Source: Chara braunii
Taxonomy: Eukaryota > Streptophyta > Charophyceae > Charales > Characeae
DNA: 43,164 nt
Direction: 5' to 3'
Assembly: GCA_003427395.1 (NCBI GenBank)
Contig: BFEA01000356.1
Span: 1,457,447 to 1,500,610, forward strand
Notes under the pieces: model-generated
Seen by the model: only the letters and a program-made list of their open reading frames with translations
Told to the model about the DNA's origin: nothing
Databases searched by the model: none
Shown here: positions 11,326 through 21,400 of the stretch, piece after piece
Layout of the letters: every line of letters begins with the position of its first letter
How positions within the stretch are numbered: the stretch's first letter is position 1
Made by a program: the position numbers and the translations under genes

Positions 11326-11874
11326 CGGGAAGGCTATTGCGATTACCACGTGGCGACCGGGGAATCATGTCGCGCCTCCGCGCACACGAGGAATCTCGTC
11401 AATGGGGGAGAGAAATCGGAGTTCTGGATGCCAACAAGCAGTCATTGCGAGGAGGTGCTTTCATTGTTCGATATCATCGAGCGACGACATTGTTCGATAT
11501 CGAACAATGATCCCGCCTCCGCGCGATGATTGCCTGTCGGCATTCTTCGGTATCGAACAATGATCCAGCCTCCGCGCGACGGTTGTTCGATATCAAACAA
11601 TGATCCCGCCTCCACGTGACGATTGTTCGATATCGAACAATGATCTCGCCTCCGCTCGATGATTGCACGTTATCGAACAATGATCCTGCCCACGCCTGAC
11701 CATTGCCTGTCGTGGAGCACCTCCGTGTCCCCCCTATGACCACGCTGTGCCGAGAACGCCCGCAAATCGCTTTTCTGCGTGCGAATCGGAACAACATTGC
11801 TGTTGAGACGAGGCCAATGGATGTTCGCCACACAATTCCGCGATCGCCACGTGTCAATCGCAACAGTCTTCCCG
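11326..11874. repeat. Inverted 49-bp arms flanking a palindromic array
   Basis: 11326-11374 (starting CGGGAAGGCTATTGCGATT) matches the reverse complement of 11826-11874 at roughly four positions in five, including ATTGCGATT, CACGTGGCGA and GGAAT. The arms enclose the 40-bp palindromic array, so the unit resembles a small fold-back element. The spacer contains no gene. Confidence 0.55.
11461..11700. repeat. 40-bp tandem array built on a 22-bp palindrome
   Basis: The half-site CATTGTTCGAT followed by its exact reverse complement forms a perfect 22-bp palindrome at 11488-11509. Diverged copies start at 11541, 11581, 11621 and 11661, exactly 40 bp apart, and are separated by GATCCCGCCTCCGCGCGA-like spacers. 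A half copy lies at 11461. The long minus-strand open frame through this array is a consequence of the 40-bp repeat being read in successive frames and is not called as a gene. Confidence 0.85.
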
Positions 11875-12239
11875 TCGAGTTGAGGCGAGCAGCAGGTGGA
11901 AGGAGTGCGGGCGCAACTCCCGTCCACGTGGCAGCGTGGCAGGACAGGAAAAACCACGGTCTTGCGTCGATGCCATGGTCTGTGTCGATTGAAGGGAGAG
12001 GTGATGCGCCTTCCACCTCGTGCCAACGGCAAGGCTTTCGCGAAAAGGGATCATTGTCGCACCATGGCCACGCGTGAAGATGAAGAGAGTGCAGGTTTGA
12101 AAGGGCGATCGACCGGAAAGACATCGGTGGATGCGTGGTCGTCGTCTGATGACGTGGAGCCCGGTATGTGCTGCTGCGGGAGGTTGGGAGTGATAAGGGC
12201 CGCTGTGCATGCGCCATGCCACACAGACGACGACCGCGC

Positions 12240-12440
12240 ATCCACAGGGTGGACAACTGTCGTCAATGGCGATGGTGATGCGCATTTGCACTAGACGGAG
12301 CCGCTGGAGCAGCGGCTCTGTCGTCGGCTCACGATGGCGATGCGCATTCATGTTGAACGGAGCTGCTAGCGATGGCGATCTGGATTCCATCGCACCTTGG
12401 AGCTGCGGTCGATGGCGATGGCGATGCTCATCCAAGCAAG
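12240..12440. repeat. Short degenerate repeats of GATGGCGATGCGCAT with GGAGC-GCT
   Basis: Three or four units of about 60 bp combine GATGG-GATG, sometimes followed by CGCAT, with a GGAGCYGCT word (about 12267, 12333, 12373, 12415). Confidence 0.6.
12298..12318. repeat. Perfect hairpin, 9-bp stem and 3-nt loop
   Basis: GAGCCGCTG, then GAG, then CAGCGGCTC. It sits in the degenerate repeat block; there is no T-tract or gene context that would make it a terminator. Confidence 0.7.
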
Positions 12441-13296
12441 ATGGAGTCGCTATCGCAGCACGCCTAACGTCCACGGAGAAGGTTCGGGCGGAATGGTGTA
12501 GGGACTGCACGACGACGTTGGCGCACCGGAGCTATGCCATGCATCCAAAAGACTGTCATGCAGCCCAACCTTCCACATGCCAGCGCAAATCTCAACCGTC
12601 CGAAGAAAAATCGAACGGCCTTCCGGACCCACACTTGTTTTTTTCCTTGGACCCAACGGGCCAGCATCACGCGTTGCAGGCGGCGTCACGCCGATCGGCG
12701 AACCGGACGGCCCACAAACCCCTTATTTTTGCGAAGCGCTTGGGAGCGTGCTGCCGTCAGGGCCTCGCATGTTCACGCGGACGAAATATGGTCCCACTCT
12801 CGAACCGGTTCCCGAAGCACTGCGACGACACCACTATCGTTAATTCCCCAATCTTGCGGTCGCGACGACGGCCTGAACACGATCTCAAAAAAGGTCGTCC
12901 GGTCGGAGCGGAGGGCCCAGTGCGGAGGACCCAGCTGAGGGAGCTCATAAAACAAAGCCGCCCCCCCGCGCGCTCATTTCGCCATTTCTCGTTTCGTTGG
13001 GGAGATGTTGGCGTCCCGCACTTCCGTGGTCGTTAACGCTGTCTGCCGTTTATCGCGGCGATCGACACCATCACCAGCACGTGCCCTCGCACGTCCTGTG
13101 TTGTGTCCACAACCGCCCTCGCACGCACGCGTCTGCTTGCTGCCTGCTAAGTTTTATGCGCTCCTGTCGTTTCTCGCGCTCCTCGTCCACCTCGCGCGGC
13201 AGGCCACATTGCATGCTTTAACGCTCAGCAGCCTCAGCGTCCGCGTAACATCGTAACGCACTTCCGCCAAGCCTCAGGACATCTTCATAGAGGTAC
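12441..13296. other. No supported gene
   Basis: Several overlapping frames of 60-135 codons occur on both strands in this moderately GC-rich stretch, none with recognisable motifs and none clearly favoured. A spliced exon cannot be excluded. Confidence 0.35.
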
Positions 13297-13379
13297 GTTG
13301 TGTTTGTGTTCGTGTTGTTGTTTGAGATTGTGTTTGTGTTCGTGTTTGTGTTGGTGTTCGCGCTTGAGTTTGTGTGTGT
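13297..13379. repeat. (GTGTTT)n-like simple repeat
   Basis: About 83 bp of GTGTTTGTGTTCGTGTT variants. The minus strand reads as an Asn-Thr run, an artefact of the repeat. Confidence 0.9.
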
Positions 13380-14540
13380 ATGGACCGTATCGTGTTTCAC
13401 GTGTTGCGCGACCAACGCAGGCTTGCAGAGTCTGGATTGGGAGAAAGAAAAATCAGAATGCGCGAACTCGTAACAGACACTCACTTTGCGTCTGCTCACA
13501 ATTCCAATCTGCTGGATTGATCGATGTTGAGGCTTTCTTTACATATGTGTCATACGCCATGATTTGTGTGATCCAATCGACCGAGCCATGAATCGACAAC
13601 TGAATGTGATCGCCTGCGTCGTTGTTGGTCGATCAATCAACAGAGCAAGGGATGGTGTTGTCTGCCAATCGACAAATGCATGCGACCGCTTGCGTGTTTT
13701 GTCGTGCGCAATCAAATATTGAATGCGATTGATGGCCAATCAAACGAGAAGTCGGTGTGTGTGCCTCAATCAGATCCGCGGATTGATCCTTCAATCCAAC
13801 GCGACCGTCGAGGTTGTGTGCGGGGGTGTCCGCGCGCCCTGATGTCCGAGTGTGCCCTTTTGTTCTCGCGTGCTCTTTTGTCCACGTCGGCAGACCGAAC
13901 ATGTGTTTTCGAGGTAGTCAAGTCATTCTGTCCGTTCGCGATCTCTCCAGACATGGACAGGTCGATTGACGCGCATGTCGTGCGGCGTGTGCGCGCACCC
14001 TTCGCCATGTTTGTCTGCACAGTAGGGAAAAAGATCGACAAAACAATCATGATCCAGCGATCGACGAATTGTTCGTGCGCGTTCGATGTTCGTATGTGTG
14101 TGTTTGTTAGATTTCGACTCTTTAAGACCACACGACATTCGAAAGTAGAAAACAAGCATTCAATCGATCAAGGGGTCTGGCAAATAAACAAGCACTAGAA
14201 TGATCAGAATCAATCAAGCAATGAATCAAATGCTCGTGTCGGCGATCAAACCTTGCGTTAGTCATCACATTGACGACTGATCCAACGCAATCATTCGTCT
14301 ACCCAACCATTCGTCGCCTGTCACCAAATGTCTATAGTTTGTGTTGTTCTGTTTGTGCAACAAGACGCGGAGATCACCGCATCTTCACACAGCGACGACC
14401 AACATTTCCCAGTGCTTTCGCAGATCCCGGACATGTTCCCATATCTCTCTAGATCTACCGGGATCGTCGATGTGTCGGAGAGAGAGACAGAGAGAAAAAC
14501 ACGGATGTTGGCGAACTTCTACTTCTCCCGGTCTGCTGAT
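13380..14540. other. No supported gene; dispersed GATCAATC/CAATCGAC words
   Basis: Contains many short words such as GATCAATC, CCAATCGAC and TCGATTGA but no regular array. Open frames of up to 172 codons on the plus strand (13680-14198) overlap others of similar length on the minus strand and show no motif. Confidence 0.4.
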
Positions 14541-14633
14541 AAACAAGGTTCGATGCGGCCCGACAGCCAACATTGGCCATCGGGTCGCATCGATCCTTGG
14601 TTATCAACAAACCATCATCGGTTTGTTGATAAC
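14541..14633. repeat. Two adjacent hairpin-forming inverted repeats
   Basis: First: 14541-14563 pairs with 14580-14602 with few mismatches (core CGATGCGGCCCGA / TCGGGTCGCATCG). Second: GTTATCAACAAACC (14600-14613) pairs perfectly with GGTTTGTTGATAAC (14620-14633) across a 6-nt loop. They share bases at 14600-14602, so the two foldings partly compete. Confidence 0.8.
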
Positions 14634-14754
14634 ATTGGTCACCGGGTCATGTCGAACATCAGTTATCTACGAACCCGACGATATGTATTTCTTACATGCA
14701 TATCTAACGCTCGCGCAAATTCGTTCCCTCATGCCAGCATGTGTCCGCCCGGTT

Positions 14755-14832
14755 CTCCCCATTTCCATCTATCTCTCTCGATCTCTCTCTATCTCTCTCC
14801 ATCTCTCTCCATCTCTTCCTCCACCTCTCTCT
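14755..14832. repeat. Degenerate CT-rich microsatellite
   Basis: Imperfect ATCTCTCTC repeats; a similar CT-rich stretch precedes other copies of the palindromic unit at 15479-15502 and 16170-16200. Confidence 0.8.
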
Positions 14833-15469
14833 CGAACTCCCAGTCAATTTCCCAGTTCCACATTCTGTTGAAGTCCGGATCCCGACGGACTTCGCATTTT
14901 CTTATATCCTCTGATATGGCTGTGGTCTTTCTGCTGCCGCGCGGATTTGACTAACAACTCAAGTACGCCCACATCTGAGCTTCACGTGTTGCCCAAACGG
15001 GGTATCGGAACAAGGTCGTCCGAATCCGACCTCCTAACGTTGGCTATACCCACCTCCGAACTAAACAGATCGCGAAATCGAATAGCAGAAGAAGTTCGGA
15101 TTCCGGCGAACTTCGCATTTTCATCTGTCCTCTTATGCGCCCGTCAATTTGTACAGCAACACAAGCATGGATCTTGTTGCCGTCCAAATCCATAGGCGCA
15201 TCAGAGGACCGATGAATACGCGAAGTTCGCCGGAATCCGAACTTCTTCTGCTGTCCCATTTCATGATATGTTAAGTTCAGAGGTAGACATGGCCAACGAC
15301 CTTGCTTCGATGCCCAGTTTGGACAATACATGAAGTTTGGATGTGGGCAAACTTGTGTTGTTGTTCAAATATGCAAGGCAACCCCAGACCACAGCCACAC
15401 CAGAGGATATGTGAAAATGTGAAGTCCACCGGGATCCGGACTTCAAGAGAGTGTGGGACTGTGAGTTCG
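14833..15469. repeat. Long inverted repeat with a palindrome pair in each arm
   Basis: Left arm 14833-15141 and right arm 15194-15469 are reverse complements with about 52 bp between them. The palindrome (arms GAAGTTCG / CGAACTTC or GAAGTCCG / CGGACTTC) is at 14870-14893 and 15091-15114 in one orientation and at 15222-15245 and 15421-15444 in the other. Between them both arms share CTTCGCATTTTC-like, TATCCTCTG, TGGCTGTGGTCT, ACAAGT, AGGTCGT, GTTGGC and GCAGAAGAAG landmarks in mirrored order. The inner 60 bp of each arm is the best conserved. Confidence 0.8.
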
Positions 15470-16290
15470 ACAGACAGTTATCTCTCTCTCTCACGCTCTC
15501 TCGTGAAGTTTGGATCCCGACGAACTTCCGGTTCCCACCTTTCATACGACATGTCTGTGGCTCGCTTGGTGCCCTGTGGATTTGAACAATAACGAAGTCT
15601 TCCTGAATCTGAACTTCGCGTTATTCCGAAATGGAATCACCGAACATGCTTGCTCGAATCAGATCTTCGAACATTAGCTGTGTCCAAGACCAAACGTCGC
15701 ATATCCCCAAACCGGACAGGCTGGGACAGCATGCAAATTGCGGTTGATGGCGGACTTCGCCTTTTCATCGGACCTCTTTTGTGACTGTGGTCGACCTGGT
15801 GCTTGATGGATTTCACCAACCACACAAGTACGGATCCTGACACACTCGTTAAATTTGGACCTCGGCGAACTTCGCATTTTCGGATGTTTTCAGTTCTGAC
15901 TCTAGTCTTTCTGGCGCCCCGTGGATTCCAACAAGAACACATGTTCGCAAGGGTCCGAACTTCGCGTTTTGCCCCGGCGTGACAACCGAAATGGTTCTTC
16001 AGGTCCGGCCGTCGAACGGTGGCTGCATCCGCTACCGAACTTAACACATTGCAAAACCGGACAACAAAACAAGTTTGGATGCCGGCGGACTACTCGTTTT
16101 CGTCTAGCCTCTAACGACACTGTGTTTTTTTTCTGGCGCAATGGATTTCACCAAACACGCAAGTACAGAACCTATCTCTCTCTATCTATCTCTCTCTCGC
16201 ACCGTTCTTAAGTTTGGATCCCGGCGAACTTCGCGTTTCCACATGCCCTTTGATCTGACTGTGGTCTTCCTTGTGCCCCTTGATCGAACC
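15470..16290 (+). repeat. Further direct copies of the palindromic repeat unit
   Basis: Units in plus orientation with the palindrome at 15505-15528, a half copy at 15746-15760, and copies at 15851-15873, 16071-16094 and 16210-16232. Each is followed by CTTCGC-TTTTC, then CTGTGGTC, GCGCC-GTGGATTT and AACAC-CAAGTAC words. The spacing is irregular (about 100-240 bp) and several copies start after a CT-rich stretch. No open frame runs through the units. Confidence 0.75.
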
Positions 16291-17160
16291 CGCATCACCG
16301 TCTAACCTCGAACGATTTGTTCTTGCACTGACTTCGAACAATTTGAGTAAAAAGACTGCACATTTTTATGCCATTATGTCTTGGGTATTCACGAATCCCG
16401 ATGTTAAACGTGTTTTATAAAGTTCAACTTAGATAGGCATGTACCATCAGTGGGAGTTAGGAATGGAGAAAATGTCGTTTGATTAGGGTGGAAAAAAGAC
16501 AGTTACACAAACACATCGGGCAGAGCTGCATGCCCGTGTGCTTGTACAGTACCTGTATTTGAAAGCATGTAGAAACCTTGTGAATATTCAGTTCGGGACG
16601 TGACAACTGGGTGTTGGCCTCACAAGGGAAGGTATCATTTGCCAACTTTGTTTACGAGTGTCTACATGTCCGTAGGTATCATTTGATATGTGTGTGATGT
16701 GGGTGCATAATGTCATCGAGAACGTCGACAAGCATGAGCATGAGTCCCGAGACGCACATGCGCTTAGCAAAACTGTTTCCTCCTTGTGCGAAATCAGTGC
16801 GGCATTATAACGATCATACTTGGATCCACGAAGCAACCAGAGAGGACTTCGAAGAGGACCCACGGATGACCGTCGTCCCGTACGCCATACCTTGTCGGCC
16901 AGTTCCCCCTCCTCAGTCGTGATAGTGTGGCGAGTACTGCTTGTCGCTCCGCCGGTCCACGCTACGGCTCCGGTGTGGCCAGATGCCGGTACCCCTCCCC
17001 GCATAAGTTTTTCAGAGGTAAGGCTCGTAACCGGAGCAGGTGGAGTCACCAGTCAGCTCGAGAAGAGGGTTTGGAGGCGTGCTTCTAAAGGGGCGCTTAC
17101 AAGCGAAAGGTTCGATAGAGTCATAAACCCGTAGGCTCAACAGGAGAGCTCGAAGACAAA
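16291..17160. other. No supported gene
   Basis: Overlapping frames at 16710-16922 and 16820-17134 on the plus strand and 16588-17049 on the minus strand (153 codons) share the same DNA. None shows a recognisable domain. An exon of an unidentified gene is possible, but the strand cannot be chosen. Confidence 0.35.
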
Positions 17161-17389
17161 CCGAGGCTCATAGCCAACAAAGTTCAAGTCAATGGTGGCC
17201 AAAAATGTCCGGAAAGTGAGCTTCAAAGCATGCCACCATGAGCTAACGAAAAGACAAGCTTCCGAAAAGCTTAGGAGCCGAAGCTCGTGGCACATTTCTG
17301 AGCGAACACCCAGCCCCCTGCAAGAAAAGGAAGACACGGGACCTCTAAGCTCGTGGCGAGGCCAGTCGCTAGCACACCCCAAGACAGAG

Positions 17390-17970
17390 AAAGACAAGTT
17401 CGTAACAGAAACTCAAAACCACGAGGCTCTCGCAACAGAGAGAGACAAGCTCGCAACAGCGCGGTTCGGAAGACAAAAAAACTTAGCGAGCCAGAGAAGG
17501 ACAAGCTCGTAATAGCTCAGTTCGGAAGACAAAAAACTTAACGAGCCAGAGAAAGGCAAGCTCGTAACAGCTCAGTTCGGAAGACAAATTAACTTAACGA
17601 GCCAGAGAAAGGCAAGCTCGTAACAGCTCAGTTCGGAAGAAAAAAAACTTAACGAGCCAGAGAAAGGCAAGCTCGTAACAGCTCAGTTCGGAAGACAAAT
17701 TAACTTAACGAGCCAGAGAAAGGCAAGCTCGTAACAGCTCAGTTCGGAAGATAAAAAACTTAACGAGCCAGAGAAAGGCAAGCTCGTAACAACTCAGTTC
17801 GGAAGACAAAAAACTTAACGAGCCAAAGAAAGGCAAGCTCGTAGCAGCTCAGTTCGGAAGACAAAAAACTTAACGAGCCAAAGAAAGGCAAGCTCGTAGC
17901 AGCTCAGTTCGGAAGACAAATAACTTAACGGGCCAAAGAAAGGTAAGCTCGTAACAGCTTAGTTCGCGAG
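17390..17970 (+). repeat. 55-bp satellite array, about 9-10 copies
   Basis: The unit reads AGCTCAGTTCGGAAGAC, then AAAAAACTTAACGAGCC, then AGAGAAAGGCAAGCTCGTAAC. The last eight full units (from 17511) differ by only one or two bases; the first units, from about 17390, are degenerate, and the array breaks off at a partial copy near 17960. Open frames here are repeat artefacts. Confidence 0.9.
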
Positions 17971-18180
17971 CCAGAGAAAAACTAAGTCGCAACAGGTCCC
18001 CAAGAGCGACCGAAGTTCGAAGCACGGGTTGACCGGCTCGGGCGCATCGCACATTTGTAGATCCGAGTTCGGCGTACGACTCGCGACGAAGCTCTGCCGA
18101 AATTCTGGGACGAGAAGAAGCGACTCCGAATACTAGCTCGCTTTCCTCTCTTCCTCTCTCTCTATTTCTCTTTCCTTTAT

Positions 18181-18183
<3 letters not shown>

Positions 18184-18245
<62 letters not shown>
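18184..18245. repeat. (CT)n microsatellite
   Basis: Uninterrupted CT dinucleotide run about 200 bp upstream of the retrotransposon insertion. Confidence 0.95.
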
Positions 18246-18249
<4 letters not shown>

Positions 18250-18441
18250 TTCTCTCTCTCGCTTCCTCTCCTTCCCCTCTCTGGCTCTCTCTAATTACCT
18301 CCCGTCTCTCTTTCTTTCAGCAGCGATAACCCGTGGAGCATGAACGGAGTAGCGCAGGGCGGGTGTAAGGCCGCCCCCTCCCTGTTCAGATCGCGGGCGC
18401 CTCGCCCCCGAATCACGGACGGAGCGGAGCTAGACGAAAAC

Positions 18442-18445
18442 ACGC
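18442..18445 (+). other. Candidate target-site duplication (left)
   Basis: ACGC immediately before the 5' LTR is repeated at 42334-42337 immediately after the 3' LTR, if the LTR is taken to end in CA. Four bases is weak evidence; Ty3/Gypsy elements usually duplicate 4-6 bp. Confidence 0.4.
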
Positions 18446-21400
18446 TGTCGGGCGACCGAAGGCCAGTCGGTCGCCCTAATACCGACCGATTGACCTTTAG
18501 AATAGTTGGCTGAGAAAGAATCGACAGGGACTTTTGTCCGACCGGTTGGGAAAAATTAGGGATATCTCGAACACCCCTAAAATTTAAGATGTTGACTGCT
18601 AAGACTAGCCCTAGAAATTGGCGAAAGGGACTACCGCTTCACCGCCCTGACGGGTACCTTATTGTCTACCTTATTTCCGCCGCTCCAAGCCTGTTCCCGA
18701 AACGATTGGCTGCGAGACGGTAATTTGAGAATAGGTTTTGGCGAGACCCTTTTACGCTGTCCAACTGACGCGAGAATGGAGTCTCACATTTTATTAATTT
18801 TAATATGAAAGTTAAAAATAGAAAAAAGGATAAAAAATAAAAGAAGAGAGGAGAAAAACGAAATATTCACTAATTTATTTAAAATCATTCATATTTAATT
18901 TTTAATGGGATAGTCCCCAGTTATTGGTTTTCCGATAATATAATTAAAAAAATAAGAAAAAGGATCAAAAGCGGTAAAAGAAAAAGAAAATAAAGAATTT
19001 TCGTTATTTAATTAAGTTCCATTGAAATTTATTTTTGATAAAATTGTCATTATTTTTATTGATTTTTATAATAAGATTCAAGGAATAAGAAGGAGATTAA
19101 TCAAAAATGATACAAGGGAGGGAAAACGCCAATTATTAAATGATCGACTGAATTTTGCTCAATTTATTTGCGATCGGGATTACTTCGGATTTTTTTTTTT
19201 TCTTCCTATATCTGACGATCTTCATTATTTTGCGATGATTGGGATTGCTCGCATGACTTACATGATTTCCCGAATGCCTAGCCTCATCACGACCTACTTC
19301 TTATGTGTGTTAGATTAGATGATTGATGATGTGTTGCTTCGCTAAGTGTTGTTCGGCTTCGTTGCTTCGGAACGGCCGCTGGTTCGGTTAGGGCACATGG
19401 TTTGGAGAGGATCGGTATTTTTTACGGGGTTGCTGCATCCTACAGTACGCAACATATTTCAGGCCCGGCACTACCATGACAACTTATTTCAGTTTCGACG
19501 CCATTACGACAGTTTATTTCAGGTTCGGAACCGCTGCGGTGATTTATTTTCAGGTCCGGGACCACTACGGTAGGTTATTTCAGGTTCGGAACCTTCTTGG
19601 CGGATTATTTCACGTTCGGTGCTATCTCGACGTCAGCATGGGTCAAGTTTCGGTATATCGGCACGACATTCAGGTTCGGTACAAGATCGACATCGGTGTG
19701 TTGCAGGCTATTNAGGTTCGGATTTGGTACGGTACGGTGCTCCGCNTTGGGTTGGTACTGTGNGGCAGCGGGTCCGTGGTACTCTNGTCAGGAAGAGGTT
19801 NGNTGGTTTCACAAGACTGNCACGCTGCGNGGTGTTCGACGTGCTTCTGGTTCGGAATTGGTTCGTCATCGGTAAGGTACAGGTCNNTGCAGTAGAGATG
19901 TACTCCCGGATCGGCTCCNTGATGGTACGGGATGGGCTTCAGCAATGTCGAAGGTTATTTCAGGTTNGGCATTGANGGGCATTGACTGGGTTCTCGGCCT
20001 CGTGATATGATCTGAGATACTTCGTGAAGATCAGACAGCTTGGGGAGATTAGTTCCATGAATTTTGGCGCTGGAATGTCAGGTCTGGGACCAATATGTTC
20101 CGGCTTCGGTTCTGTTTTTCTTGGTATGGCGAGCGGTGCGGGATCGGAACTTCTGGGAACGGTGCTCCACTTCCCTTCAGAACTGCTATGGTATGATATT
20201 GGTTGTGGTGTTTTACATTGGGCTGACTGGGATACTGGTTTTTTGCGGTACGCCACCCTGTTCAGATTCAGTGCCTGTCTTTAGATCATGGTAATTGGAC
20301 CAGCGACAGAGACTGTGCGATCACTAGCCTACGAGGAGAAGGCGTTGGCNCTGTGAGAACTGCTGCATGGTTGGGCAGTGCGGGGAGGACAGTGTGGGCC
20401 TAAAGATGGTGCCACCGTACCTGCGCAGAGCCAGTAGCCGTGGTACGGCCTTATAGCCCGTGCCGCTGCGTTTACCCGGGCCTTGGTACCGCGGGTATGG
20501 GTGAGGTCCTCGACCGCTAGACTACACCGGCCGAGAAGGACTGAACCTTTTTCTCTTGGCCCAGGGCCTGCAGCTGCGGTGTCTGCTCGGGGTGGATCCG
20601 AAGGGGGCCGGTACCTCTCAGTTCTCGAGCACGGGGCTTGAGCGTTGAGCCTGGCGCAGGAATCCACATATAACCGGGACAGATACCAGAAAGGGGGACA
20701 ATTCGTACGGGGGGGGAATTTGATCGAATGTGCCCGGCGTCTGCCGCCCCAGGAGCCCAGTCGACTTTGGACCTTGGTGACTGGGTGGCGGGAAGACGAC
20801 AGTCAGGGAAGAGCACTGGCAGGAGGCGTGCCAGGCGCCCGCTGCCTGCAACACAGTCTGTGTTCGAGCTCGCTTGAGAGAAGGTTGCGGGGAGAGCCAG
20901 AACGGGTACTATCGGGGAGGAGACAGAAGAAGGGCGTGCTAGGCGTACACCGCCCTCAACAAAGCTTGGATACCGCTCGGTCAGGGCATAAGCGATGGGG
21001 GCAGAGGCATGAGAGGGGCATTGATCGTGCCTGGTATACCCCACCCGCACTAGCAGATGATCTTGTAGGCGCGTGGCGGACGGCGGGGCTATGATGTAAG
21101 AAGGACGGCTCCGTTACCGGGGAGCTTCAAAAGTGGGTGGGAAGGAGAAATGATCGAGTGAGAACGAACCGGTACGATGTGTACGAGAAGAGCAGCCTGC
21201 NGATGGGGGCNGGAGAACACGAAAGCAAATGAGACGAAAACGCGCANTCAGATCGGGCGCAGATCTAAGTACACAGCGTAAACAGTCACTTTATGCCTNA
21301 AGGGTTGACNCGACANGACCCATGGGAAGAGATAGNNAATCAAGCAACCNCCATCATTCGGTGACCAGCNAACTNATCNGTCTACCAGNCATTTCCGCTC

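Noticed and set aside
11461-11700. Regular 40-bp repeat considered as a CRISPR array
   Set aside because: The 'spacers' are themselves repeated, repeats are diverged, no cas genes are present and the context is eukaryotic.
11474-12256. Minus-strand frame of 260 codons
   Set aside because: Its C-terminal third is the 40-bp palindromic array in translation and the rest shows no domain; overlapping plus-strand frames are just as open.
12298-12318. Hairpin considered as a transcription terminator
   Set aside because: No T-tract and no gene upstream; the DNA is eukaryotic in character.
12534-12938. Group of overlapping frames (up to 134 codons) on both strands
   Set aside because: No motif and no strand preference; GC-rich sequence is enough to explain them.
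16588-17134. Possible exon on either strand near 16.6-17.1 kb
   Set aside because: Open frames of 104-153 codons on both strands, without domain or splice context that I could judge.
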